Part shown: piece after piece, positions 18,377-25,740 of the stretch
How the letters are laid out: every line of letters begins with the position of its first letter
Numbering within the stretch: the stretch's first letter is position 1
NCBI GenBank assembly: GCA_944368775.1
Contig: CALVXB010000006.1
Coordinates: forward strand, 72,196-117,938
Length of the DNA: 45,743 nt
DNA from: an uncultured Clostridia bacterium
GTDB lineage: Bacteria > Bacillota > Clostridia > Christensenellales > Borkfalkiaceae
Reading direction: 5' to 3'
Program-made: the position numbers and the translations under genes
Notes under the pieces: model-generated
Databases searched by the model: none
What the model was told of the DNA's origin: nothing
What the model saw: only the letters and a program-made list of their open reading frames with translations

Positions 18377-19333
18377 ATGATCGAAATGGATATGCCCCGC
18401 ATCGAGGTGGAAGAAAACGAGGCGAAGAGCTATGCTAAGATCGTCGTCGAACCACTCGAAAAGGGTTTCGGTCTCACTATCGGCAACTGTTTGAGAAGGA
18501 TACTTCTTTCGGCGCTTCCGGGTGCGGCGGTGCAGGGCATCCGCTTCTATCCGGACGGCTTGGTCAAACATGAATTTTCTGCGATCCCCGGCGTCAAAGA
18601 GGACGTTCCCGAGATCATCCTGAACTTGAAGACGCTCGCCATCCAGACGTCGACGACGGACAAAGACTACGTCAAGACGCTGCACGTCGTCAAAGAGGGC
18701 CCCGCCGTCATCACCGGCGCAGACCTCAACATGGACGCCGAGGTCGAGATCATCAACAAAGAGCAGTATATCTGCACCGTCGACGAGGGCAGCAAGATCG
18801 ACTTCGAGCTGACCGTCGGGCGGGGTCGCGGGTACCGTGGGGCGGGTTCCAACAAAAACCACCCCATCGGCTATATCCCCGTCGACTCCATCTACACGCC
18901 CGTCAAAAAGGTCAACTACAACGTCGAAAGCACGCGCGTCGGCCAGAGCATCGACTACGACAAGCTGGTCATGGAGGTGTGGACCAACGGCGCCTTCTCC
19001 GCGAAAGAGATCGTCTCCCTCGCGGCGAAGATCATGCAGGACCACATCGGCCTGTTCGTGAACCTGAGCGATTCGATCAAGGGCATGGACATCCTCGTCA
19101 AAAACGAGGACGACAAGCAGCAGCAGGTGCTCGCCATGGCGATCGAGGACATGGACCTCTCCGTCCGTTCTTACAACTGCCTCAAGCGCGCCAATATTCA
19201 CACAGTCGAAGACTTAACCAAAAAGACCGAGGATGAAATGCTGAAAGTGCGCAACCTCGGCAGAAAGTCGCTGGACGAGGTCATTCAGAAGCTCGAATCT
19301 TACGGACTTTCTTTAGAAAAAAAGGAGGATTAA
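18377..19333 (+). CDS. rpoA: DNA-directed RNA polymerase subunit alpha
   Basis: 318 residues. The N-terminal assembly domain includes LTIGNCLRRILLSALPGAAV. An alpha-CTD spans about 250-318 with LKRANIHTVEDLTKKTEDE and RNLGRKSLDEVIQKLESYG, the DNA- and activator-contact face. Preceded by AAGGAGG; rplQ follows 4 nt after its stop. Confidence 0.98.
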   Translation: MIEMDMPRIEVEENEAKSYAKIVVEPLEKGFGLTIGNCLRRILLSALPGAAVQGIRFYPDGLVKHEFSAIPGVKEDVPEIILNLKTLAIQTSTTDKDYVKTLHVVKEGPAVITGADLNMDAEVEIINKEQYICTVDEGSKIDFELTVGRGRGYRGAGSNKNHPIGYIPVDSIYTPVKKVNYNVESTRVGQSIDYDKLVMEVWTNGAFSAKEIVSLAAKIMQDHIGLFVNLSDSIKGMDILVKNEDDKQQQVLAMAIEDMDLSVRSYNCLKRANIHTVEDLTKKTEDEMLKVRNLGRKSLDEVIQKLESYGLSLEKKED

Positions 19334-19337
19334 CATT

Positions 19338-19853
19338 ATGCCGGGAAAATTGGGCAGAACGAGCGAACAGCGCCTCGCCATTTTAAGGAACCAGGCTTCC
19401 TGCCTTCTCTGGTACGGAAAAATAGAGACGACCAAGGCGCGCGCCAAAGAGCTGCAGTCGTACGTCGAAAAGATCATCACGGCGGCGATCAACAGCTATG
19501 ACGACACCATCGAAAGCCAAAAGGTCGTGACCGAAAAGACGGGCAAAAAGGAGCGCGAGGTGACGGTCACCGTCGTCAAAGACGGCCCGAAGAAGCTCGC
19601 CGCGCGCCGCCGCATCATGGGCAAGCTGTACGACTTGCAGGAGATCAAGGCGTTCAACGAGAGCAAGTCCGCTTATAAGGCTCGCACCAAGGACGTCGCG
19701 CACCCGCTCATCGAAAAGCTCTTCAACGAGATCGCGCCGAAGTACGCGCAGCGCAACGACGAAAAGAACTGCGGCGGCGGTTACACCCGCATCATCACCC
19801 TCGGTGAGCGCCGCGGCGACGCGTCCGAAACGGCCATCATCGAGCTCGTGTAA
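19338..19853 (+). CDS. rplQ: 50S ribosomal protein L17, long form
   Basis: 171 residues compared with 113-120 in most bacteria. Core blocks are present: RTSEQRLAILRNQASCLLWY at the start and YTRIITLGERRGDASETAII at the end. The extra length lies in the middle (about 55-75 with KTGKKEREVTVTVVKDGPKK, and about 92-112), a form I recall from some Clostridia. Last gene of the superoperon; a terminator follows. Confidence 0.96.
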   Translation: MPGKLGRTSEQRLAILRNQASCLLWYGKIETTKARAKELQSYVEKIITAAINSYDDTIESQKVVTEKTGKKEREVTVTVVKDGPKKLAARRRIMGKLYDLQEIKAFNESKSAYKARTKDVAHPLIEKLFNEIAPKYAQRNDEKNCGGGYTRIITLGERRGDASETAIIELV

Positions 19854-19903
19854 AAACCGCAGGCATTCGCCCGCAAACCAAAAAAGCATACGGCACCGCC
19901 GTT

Positions 19904-19934
19904 CCCCGCACGCACCCGCGCGCGGGGCTTTTTT
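19904..19934 (+). terminator. Terminator of the ribosomal superoperon
   Basis: CCCCGC (19904-19909) pairs with GCGGGG (19922-19927) and extends with one mismatch; six T follow at 19929-19934. It lies 50 nt after rplQ. Confidence 0.8.
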
Positions 19935-19997
19935 ATGCCCGCGGGGCGCGGGCGGCAGGGGAGAGGAAAAATATAAAGAAATACTTGCACAAAACAG

Positions 19998-20026
19998 TTG
20001 ACAAACGGGCGCGCAGCGGCTATACT
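19998..20026 (+). promoter_or_regulatory. Promoter of the metal-efflux operon
   Basis: TTGACA at 19998-20003, 17-nt spacer, TATACT at 20021-20026. The start should fall near 20033, inside or beside the inverted repeat at 20037-20056. Confidence 0.88.
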
Positions 20027-20036
20027 ATTATTGAAC

Positions 20037-20056
20037 ATTTGAAGAAGTATTCAAAT
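20037..20056. promoter_or_regulatory. Inverted repeat, candidate ArsR-type metal-sensor operator
   Basis: ATTTGAA (20037-20043), 6-nt spacer, TTCAAAT (20050-20056). AT-rich TTGAA/TTCAA half-sites at the transcription start of a CadA gene are the usual binding pattern of ArsR/SmtB sensors such as CadC and CzrA. No arsR gene is in the window, so the repressor would act from elsewhere. Confidence 0.6.
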
Positions 20057-20189
20057 ATCGTGCCCGCGGCGAGCCTCGGGGCGGCCCTGTATGGGGCGCC
20101 CGCGAAAGGGGAGCGGGGCTGCGCGGACGCTTCTTCAAACAAAAATGAACGAAGAGCGCCGCCCGCGCGGCGGCCGCGGAGGAACAGAC

Positions 20190-20408
20190 ATGAAAAAAGT
20201 TTTTAAGTTAGAAGATCTCGACTGCGCCAACTGCGCCGCGAAGATGGAGCGCGCCATCAACAAGATCGACGGCGTGCAGGCGGCGAGCGTCAGCTTTATG
20301 GCGCAGCGGCTGTCCGTCGAGGCGGACGAGGCGCGCTTCGAGGAGATCATGGACCAGATCGTGCACACCTGCAAGCGCGTCGAGCCCGACTGCCGCATCG
20401 TCCGCTGA
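20190..20408 (+). CDS. Heavy-metal-associated (HMA) domain protein
   Basis: 72 residues starting at ATG 20190 after GGAGGA; a longer in-frame start would add an arginine-rich leader without a ribosome binding site. The motif DCANCAAKME puts the metal pair at C12 and C15, and the leading Asp is typical of Zn/Cd-type HMA domains. It is encoded 16 nt before the ATPase, which lacks an HMA domain of its own, so the two look like a split CadA. It probably delivers or senses the metal for the pump. Confidence 0.9.
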   Translation: MKKVFKLEDLDCANCAAKMERAINKIDGVQAASVSFMAQRLSVEADEARFEEIMDQIVHTCKRVEPDCRIVR

Positions 20409-20424
20409 CGGGAGGGGAGAGGAT

Positions 20425-22383
20425 ATGAAAGGCTTTTCACTGACGCGCAAGCAGCGCAAAAATCTCATCCGCATCGTCGTCGCGCTCGCGCTGTTCGTCG
20501 TCCTCTTTATCATCGACAGGGTGCGCCCGCTGGGGGAGGTGTTCAGCGGCCCCGCGGCGTGGGTGTTCCCCTTCGCGCTGTACCTCGTCGTGTATCTTCT
20601 CATCGGCTACGACGTGCTCTGGCGCGCCGTGCGCAATATCTGCCACGGCCAGGTATTTGACGAAAACTTTTTGATGTGCGTGGCGACGCTCGGCGCATTC
20701 GCGCTCGCCATCTACCGCGGCGCGACCGGCCAGACCATCGAGGGCTTCGACGAGGCGTGTGCCGTGCTGCTCTTTTACCAGGTGGGCGAGTTCTTCCAAG
20801 ACTACGCCACCGCCCGCTCGCGCAGGTCCATCTCCGGCCTGATGGACATCCGTCCCGACTACGCCAACGTGCTGCGCGGCGGCAAGGCGCAGCGCGTCGA
20901 CCCGAGCGAGGTCGCCGTGGGCGAGGTCATCGCCGTCAACCCCGGCGAAAAGATCCCGTTGGACGGCGTCGTCGTCAGCGGCGCGTCCACGCTGGATACC
21001 CGCGCGCTGACGGGCGAGTCCCTCCCGCGCGAGGTCGCCGTCGGCGGCGAGGTGATCAGCGGCAGCGTCAACGTCACCACCCGCCTCGAAGTGCGCGTCA
21101 CCAAGGCCTTTTACGATTCGACGGTATCCAAAATTTTAGAGCTGGTCGAAAGCGCGTCCGAGCAGAAGTCCAAGACGGAAAACTTTATCACCAAATTCGC
21201 CAAGTACTACACGCCCGCCGTCGTCATCGCGGCGCTGCTGCTCGCGGTGGTGCCGGGGCTGATCACGAGTGACTGGTCCGTCTGGGTGTACCGCGCGCTC
21301 AGCTTCCTCGTCGTGTCCTGCCCCTGCGCGCTGGTCATCTCCATCCCGCTCTCCTTCTTTGCGGGCATCGGGGCGGCCTCTCGCTACGGCATCCTCATCA
21401 AGGGCTCCAACTATCTCGAAAAGTTCAACAAGGCGGATACCTTCGTGTTCGACAAGACGGGCACGCTGACCAAGGGTAACTTCGCCGTGACAAAAATTGC
21501 GCCCGCAGATCGCGCGGGCGAGGTGCTGCGCCTTGCGGCCATCGCCGAGCACGACTCCGGTCACCCCATCGCCCGCTCCATCGTCGCCCGCTACGGCAAG
21601 GAGATCGAAGAGGGCTTCGCGCTGACCAACGTCGCGGGCGAGGGCATCCTCGCCGAGCGGGGCGAGGAGCGCATCCTCTGCGGCAACGCCGCGCTCATGC
21701 GCCGCTACGGCGTCAAATTCGCGCCCGAGGCGGGCGTCGGCACCGTCGTGTACGTCGCCAAAAACGGCGCCTTCGTCGGCTCGCTGCTCGTCGCCGACGA
21801 GGTCAAGCCGGAGGCGAAGGAGGTCATCGCCGACCTCAACGCCATGCGCTGCAAAACCGTCATGCTGACCGGCGACAACGAGGCGGTCGCGGCGAGCGTC
21901 GCGGGCGAGCTGGGCGTCACCTCCTACCGCGCCTCCCTCCTCCCCCAAAACAAGGTGGAAGAGGTGGAAAAGCTGCTCGCAGCCGAGGGCAGGCAGGGCG
22001 CCGTCTGCTTCGTCGGCGACGGCATCAACGACGCGCCCGTGCTCATGCGCTCGGATATCGGCATCGCGATGGGCGGCGTGGGCAGCGACGCGGCCATCGA
22101 GGCGTCGGACATCGTGCTCATGCAAGACGACCTGCGCGGCCTGCCCCTCGCCAAGCGTATCGCCAAAAAGACGATGGCCATCGTGTTTGAAAACATCGTC
22201 TTCTCGCTGCTTATCAAGCTGGCCATCCTCGTCCTCTCCGCCTGCGGCATCGCCAATATGTGGCTGGCCGTGTTCGGCGACGTGGGCGTGGCGGTGCTCG
22301 CCATCCTCAACGCCATGCGCGTCAACTCCAAGTACACCGCCAAAAAGGGCGCTTCTCTCCCGCGAGAGGCGGCTGCCGAATAA
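20425..22383 (+). CDS. cadA: Zn/Cd/Pb-type P1B ATPase (CadA/ZntA-like)
   Basis: 652 residues. Membrane ion-site motif C299-P-C301; phosphorylated Asp343 in DKTGTLTKG; the HP nucleotide-binding locus DSGHPIA near 380; hinge GDGINDAPVL near 532; and a final helix with GDVGVAV whose Asp is characteristic of the Zn/Cd subgroup rather than the Cu subgroup. No N-terminal HMA domain; the preceding 72-residue protein supplies one. It should export divalent soft metals from the cytoplasm. The -CPC-A-L-V-I-S form also fits Zn/Cd pumps. Exact metal preference is inferred. Confidence 0.93.
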   Translation: MKGFSLTRKQRKNLIRIVVALALFVVLFIIDRVRPLGEVFSGPAAWVFPFALYLVVYLLIGYDVLWRAVRNICHGQVFDENFLMCVATLGAFALAIYRGATGQTIEGFDEACAVLLFYQVGEFFQDYATARSRRSISGLMDIRPDYANVLRGGKAQRVDPSEVAVGEVIAVNPGEKIPLDGVVVSGASTLDTRALTGESLPREVAVGGEVISGSVNVTTRLEVRVTKAFYDSTVSKILELVESASEQKSKTENFITKFAKYYTPAVVIAALLLAVVPGLITSDWSVWVYRALSFLVVSCPCALVISIPLSFFAGIGAASRYGILIKGSNYLEKFNKADTFVFDKTGTLTKGNFAVTKIAPADRAGEVLRLAAIAEHDSGHPIARSIVARYGKEIEEGFALTNVAGEGILAERGEERILCGNAALMRRYGVKFAPEAGVGTVVYVAKNGAFVGSLLVADEVKPEAKEVIADLNAMRCKTVMLTGDNEAVAASVAGELGVTSYRASLLPQNKVEEVEKLLAAEGRQGAVCFVGDGINDAPVLMRSDIGIAMGGVGSDAAIEASDIVLMQDDLRGLPLAKRIAKKTMAIVFENIVFSLLIKLAILVLSACGIANMWLAVFGDVGVAVLAILNAMRVNSKYTAKKGASLPREAAAE

Positions 22384-22426
22384 GCCGCACCCTTGGGCCG
22401 CCCGCGGGCGGCGCGCCGGTTACAAG

Positions 22427-22459
22427 AAAAGAGCTTTCCCGCTGCGGGAAAGCTCTTTT
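22427..22459. terminator. Bidirectional rho-independent terminator
   Basis: A 16-nt perfect inverted repeat (AAAAGAGCTTTCCCGC and its complement) ends in TTTT on both strands. It can serve both cadA (plus) and the convergent EF-G-like gene (minus). The 22460-22594 interval beyond it is GC-rich with nothing else recognised. Confidence 0.9.
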
Positions 22460-22594
22460 GCTTATCTTTGAGAAGAAGTATCGCCCGCGCGCCGCGCCCG
22501 TGCAGTTGCCCCGCCCGCGAGGGGGGCGGGCCGTGCGGCGGCAGGGGAAGGTCCTGTTTCGTCTGCGGGGGAGACCGCTTTGTCCGCGCTGCGG

Positions 22595-24661
22595 TCAGTT
22601 CTGCTCGGCCGCGCGCGCTTTGACGATCTTGTCCGCCTCGCCCGCGGGCACCTCTTCGTACCGCGCCAGCTCTGCGGTGAACTTGCCGCGCCCCTGCGTC
22701 ATGCTGCGCAGGTCGGTCGCGTACTTCTGGATCTCAGCCTGCGGCGCCTCCGCGTTGACGATCTGCATGTCCTCGAGCATATCGATGCCGAGGATGCGCC
22801 CGCGGCGCTTGTTCATGTCGCCCATGATGTCGCCGAGGTAGTTTTCGGGGATGGCGATCTTCAGCTTCATCACCGGCTCGAGCAGCACGGGCTTGGCGTT
22901 TTTCAGCCCCTCTTTGAAGGCGAGGGCGGCCGCCAGCTTGAATGCCATTTCGGAGGAGTCGACGTCGTGGTAGCTGCCGTCGTACAGCACGGCGCGCAGC
23001 CCGGTCACGGGGTAGCCCGCCAGCACGCCGTGCGGCAGGCACTCGACGAGGCCCTTCTCCACGGCGGGGATGTACTGCTTGGGCACGCTGCCGCCCACCA
23101 CCTCTTCGGCGAACTCGAACTCGCCGTCAAACGGCTCGAAGCGCACCTTGCAGTGGCCGTACTGCCCGTGGCCGCCGCTCTGCTTTTTGTGCTTGCCCTC
23201 CGCCTCCACCGTCTTGTGGATGGTCTCGCGGTAGGCGATCTTGGGGGTCTTGAGCAGGGCGGATACGTTGAACTTTGCCTTCAGCTTGCGGTTGATCACG
23301 TCGAGGTGCGTCTCGCCCTGGCCGCTGATCAGCATTTCGCCCGTCTCCGGGTTCTTGGCCACGGTGTAGGTGTAGTCCTCCTCGGCCAGCTTGTTCAGCC
23401 CCTGGAAGATCTTGTCCTCCTCGCCCTTCTTTTCGGCATAGATGGCCATCGAGAGGACGGGGCGGGGGAAGTGGATGGGGTCGAACTTGACCTTCGCGCC
23501 CTCGTCGCACAGCGTGTCGCCCGTGTTGGTCGCCGCCAGCTTGTTGACGGCGCCGATGTCGCCCGCGCCCAGCTCGGATACCGGCTCCTGCTTCTTTCCT
23601 TTTAACAGATAGATCTGGTTGATGCGCTCCGTTTTGCCCGTCGTCGCGTTGTACACCGTCGAGCCGGACTTGAGCGTCCCGCGGAACACCTTCATCACGT
23701 TCAGCTTGCCGACGAAGGGGTCGACGACCGTCTTGAACACCTGCGCGGCGAACGGCCCGTCCTCCGTGCAGGAGACGCCGATCAGCTCGTCTTTGTCCAC
23801 GCCCGAGGCGAGCATCTCGCGGCGCTCTTCGGCGCTGGGCATGTACTTTACGATCTCGTCCATCAAGTTGATGATGCCGCGGTTCTGCAGCGCCGAGCCC
23901 GCCATCACGGGGATGGTGTTGACGTTGTAGATGCCCTTGCGGATGCCGTGGATGATCTCGTCTTTGGTCAGGCTGCCCTCTTCAAAGTACTTGTCGAGCA
24001 GCGCGTCGTCGTTTTCGGCGGCCGTCTCGGTCAGGTTGGCCTGCATATCGGCGAGGGTGCCCAGCAGCTCGTCGGGGATGGGGGTGGGCTTCTTCTGCGC
24101 CTCGTCGGCGAAGCGGTAGCACGTCTCTTTGAGCGCGTTCACATAGCCGACCATCTTGTTGCCCTCCATCAGCGGGATCTGGATGGGCGCGATCTTGCCC
24201 GCGTACTTTGCTTTGAGCGCGTTGACGGTGCCCGCGTAGTTGGCGTTTTCTTTGTCCATGCCGTTGATGAACAACACCATCGGGATCTTGTTTTTCAGGC
24301 ACTTGTCGATCGCCTTTTCCGCCCCGACGGACAGCGTTCCCGAAGCGCTCGTCACGATCAGCGCGCCGCCCGCGGCGCGCAGCGCCTCGTTCTCTTCCCC
24401 TTCAAAGTCGTAAAATCCGGGCACGTCCAACAAATTCAGCTTCACCCCGTCCCACATGGTGTAGGCCATGGCGAGCGAAATACTCATCTTGCGCGCGATC
24501 TCCTGCTCGTCGTAGTCGGTCACCGTCGTGCCCTCGGTCACTTTGCCGAGGCGGTCGGTCGACCCGCCGTTGAATAAGATCGCCTCGCAGACAGAGGTCT
24601 TGCCCTCGCCGCTGTGGCCGATGACGGCGATGTTGCGGATATCTTTTCCGTGGATGCTCAT
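22595..24661 (-). CDS. EF-G-like GTPase (FusA2-type paralogue)
   Basis: 688 residues with the full five-domain EF-G layout. P-loop GHSGEGKTS at 15-23. Switch II is DVPGF at 79-83: the catalytic histidine of canonical EF-G (DTPGH) is replaced by Phe83. The guanine-specificity motif is NGMD (133-136) where NKxD is usual. These changes fit the EF-G-like side branch seen in Firmicutes and Actinobacteria, whose role is unclear; weak or altered GTP hydrolysis is expected. The main fusA is normally in the str operon and is not in this window. Start supported by AAGGAGGG. Confidence 0.9.
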   Translation of the reverse strand: MSIHGKDIRNIAVIGHSGEGKTSVCEAILFNGGSTDRLGKVTEGTTVTDYDEQEIARKMSISLAMAYTMWDGVKLNLLDVPGFYDFEGEENEALRAAGGALIVTSASGTLSVGAEKAIDKCLKNKIPMVLFINGMDKENANYAGTVNALKAKYAGKIAPIQIPLMEGNKMVGYVNALKETCYRFADEAQKKPTPIPDELLGTLADMQANLTETAAENDDALLDKYFEEGSLTKDEIIHGIRKGIYNVNTIPVMAGSALQNRGIINLMDEIVKYMPSAEERREMLASGVDKDELIGVSCTEDGPFAAQVFKTVVDPFVGKLNVMKVFRGTLKSGSTVYNATTGKTERINQIYLLKGKKQEPVSELGAGDIGAVNKLAATNTGDTLCDEGAKVKFDPIHFPRPVLSMAIYAEKKGEEDKIFQGLNKLAEEDYTYTVAKNPETGEMLISGQGETHLDVINRKLKAKFNVSALLKTPKIAYRETIHKTVEAEGKHKKQSGGHGQYGHCKVRFEPFDGEFEFAEEVVGGSVPKQYIPAVEKGLVECLPHGVLAGYPVTGLRAVLYDGSYHDVDSSEMAFKLAAALAFKEGLKNAKPVLLEPVMKLKIAIPENYLGDIMGDMNKRRGRILGIDMLEDMQIVNAEAPQAEIQKYATDLRSMTQGRGKFTAELARYEEVPAGEADKIVKARAAEQN

Positions 24662-24729
24662 GGTACGGTTCCCTCCTTACTTGCGGGCAGACGCTGAAAT
24701 TTTGGTGTAATAAAGCCCGCTTCTCTACC

Positions 24730-24758
24730 ATTATAATACACGTTTGCGCCTTTTTCAA
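24730..24758 (-). promoter_or_regulatory. Promoter of the EF-G-like gene
   Basis: On the minus strand: TTGAAA (24753-24758), 17-nt spacer, TATAAT (24730-24735). It gives a leader of about 60 nt. It diverges from the tcdA promoter about 70 bp away. Confidence 0.85.
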
Positions 24759-24825
24759 TAGGAATTTGAAAATTCTTCGCAAGAATTGAAAAATTTTTCT
24801 GTTTTGTCACCTCGCCCGCCTCGCC

Positions 24826-24854
24826 TTGCCATTTTTTTGCCCGCGTGGTATAAT
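24826..24854 (+). promoter_or_regulatory. Promoter of the TcdA-like gene
   Basis: TTGCCA (24826-24831), 17-nt spacer, TATAAT (24849-24854). The ATG at 24880 follows closely, with AGCGGAGG as ribosome binding site. Confidence 0.82.
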
Positions 24855-24879
24855 AAACAAAAAGAGCGGAGGCGCACAC

Positions 24880-25575
24880 ATGGGCGAACGGGAGGCATAC
24901 GCGCGCGAGGTCGCGCTCATCGGCGAGGAAAATTTTGCAAAGCTGCGGGCGGCGCACGTCGCGGTGTTCGGCATCGGCGGCGTCGGCTCGTACGCGGCGG
25001 AGGCGCTCGTGCGTGCAGGCGTCGGCGCGCTCACCTTTGTCGACGGCGACGCCGTCGCCGAGAGCAATTTGAACCGCCAGCTCGTCGCGCTGCACTCCAC
25101 CCTCGGGCAGAACAAGGCGCAGGTGATGGCCGCCCGCGCGCAAGACATCGACCCCGCCTGCCGCGTGCGGGCGGTGCCCCGCTTTTACCGCGCGGGCGAC
25201 GCGCTGCCCGCCTTTTCCTGCATCGCCGACTGCATCGACAGCGTGGCAGATAAAGTCGCCCTGCTCGCGGCCGCCCGCCGCGCGAATATCCCCGCCGTCT
25301 CCTGCATGGGCGCGGGCAACCGCCTTTCGGCGGACTTCCGCGCCGCCGACATCGAAAAGACGAGCGGCTGCCCCCTCGCGCGCATCGTGCGGCGCGAGCT
25401 GCGCAAAGAGGGCGTTTCGGGCGTGCGCGCCGTCTACGCCCCCTCCCTCCCCCTTGCGCCCGCCCGCGCGGGCTTTGCAGAAGGCGAGCGGGCGATCGGC
25501 AGCATCTCCTTCGTCCCCTCGGCGGCGGGGCTCGCCGTCGCGGCGGAGGTCGTCCGCATCCTGCTCGAAGGGTAG
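24880..25575 (+). CDS. tcdA: tRNA threonylcarbamoyladenosine dehydratase, TcdA-like (ThiF/E1 family)
   Basis: 231 residues from ATG 24880; an earlier in-frame ATG lies on the promoter itself and is excluded. E1-like adenylation fold: GIGGVG at 31-36, VDGDAVAESNLNRQ at 54-67 with the Arg that contacts ATP, and SCMGAG near 145. Size and motifs match TcdA (CsdL/YgdL), which cyclises t6A37 to ct6A in tRNA. Other E1-like enzymes (MoeB, ThiF) are longer and usually carry Cys-x-x-Cys zinc pairs, absent here. With MtaB, this is a second t6A-directed enzyme in the window. Confidence 0.88.
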   Translation: MGEREAYAREVALIGEENFAKLRAAHVAVFGIGGVGSYAAEALVRAGVGALTFVDGDAVAESNLNRQLVALHSTLGQNKAQVMAARAQDIDPACRVRAVPRFYRAGDALPAFSCIADCIDSVADKVALLAAARRANIPAVSCMGAGNRLSADFRAADIEKTSGCPLARIVRRELRKEGVSGVRAVYAPSLPLAPARAGFAEGERAIGSISFVPSAAGLAVAAEVVRILLEG

Positions 25576-25679
25576 GGGAAGGGCGCACTCGCCGCCCCTC
25601 CATCTTCCGCGCGCCGCAAGAAGGGCGCGCGGCGCCCGCAAAATAAGCTCCGCGCAAGCGGGGCGCAAAAGTATAAAAC

Positions 25680-25709
25680 AAAAAGCAGGGGCAAACGCTC
25701 CTGCTTTTT
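25680..25709. terminator. Bidirectional terminator between tcdA and the repeat protein
   Basis: A 13-bp stem with one mismatch (AAAAAGCAGG... / ...CCTGCTTTTT), loop AAAC, and T runs on both strands. It separates two convergent genes. Confidence 0.88.
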
Positions 25710-25740
25710 CGATTGATTTTTTTAGGGAAGGCTCCGCGCT

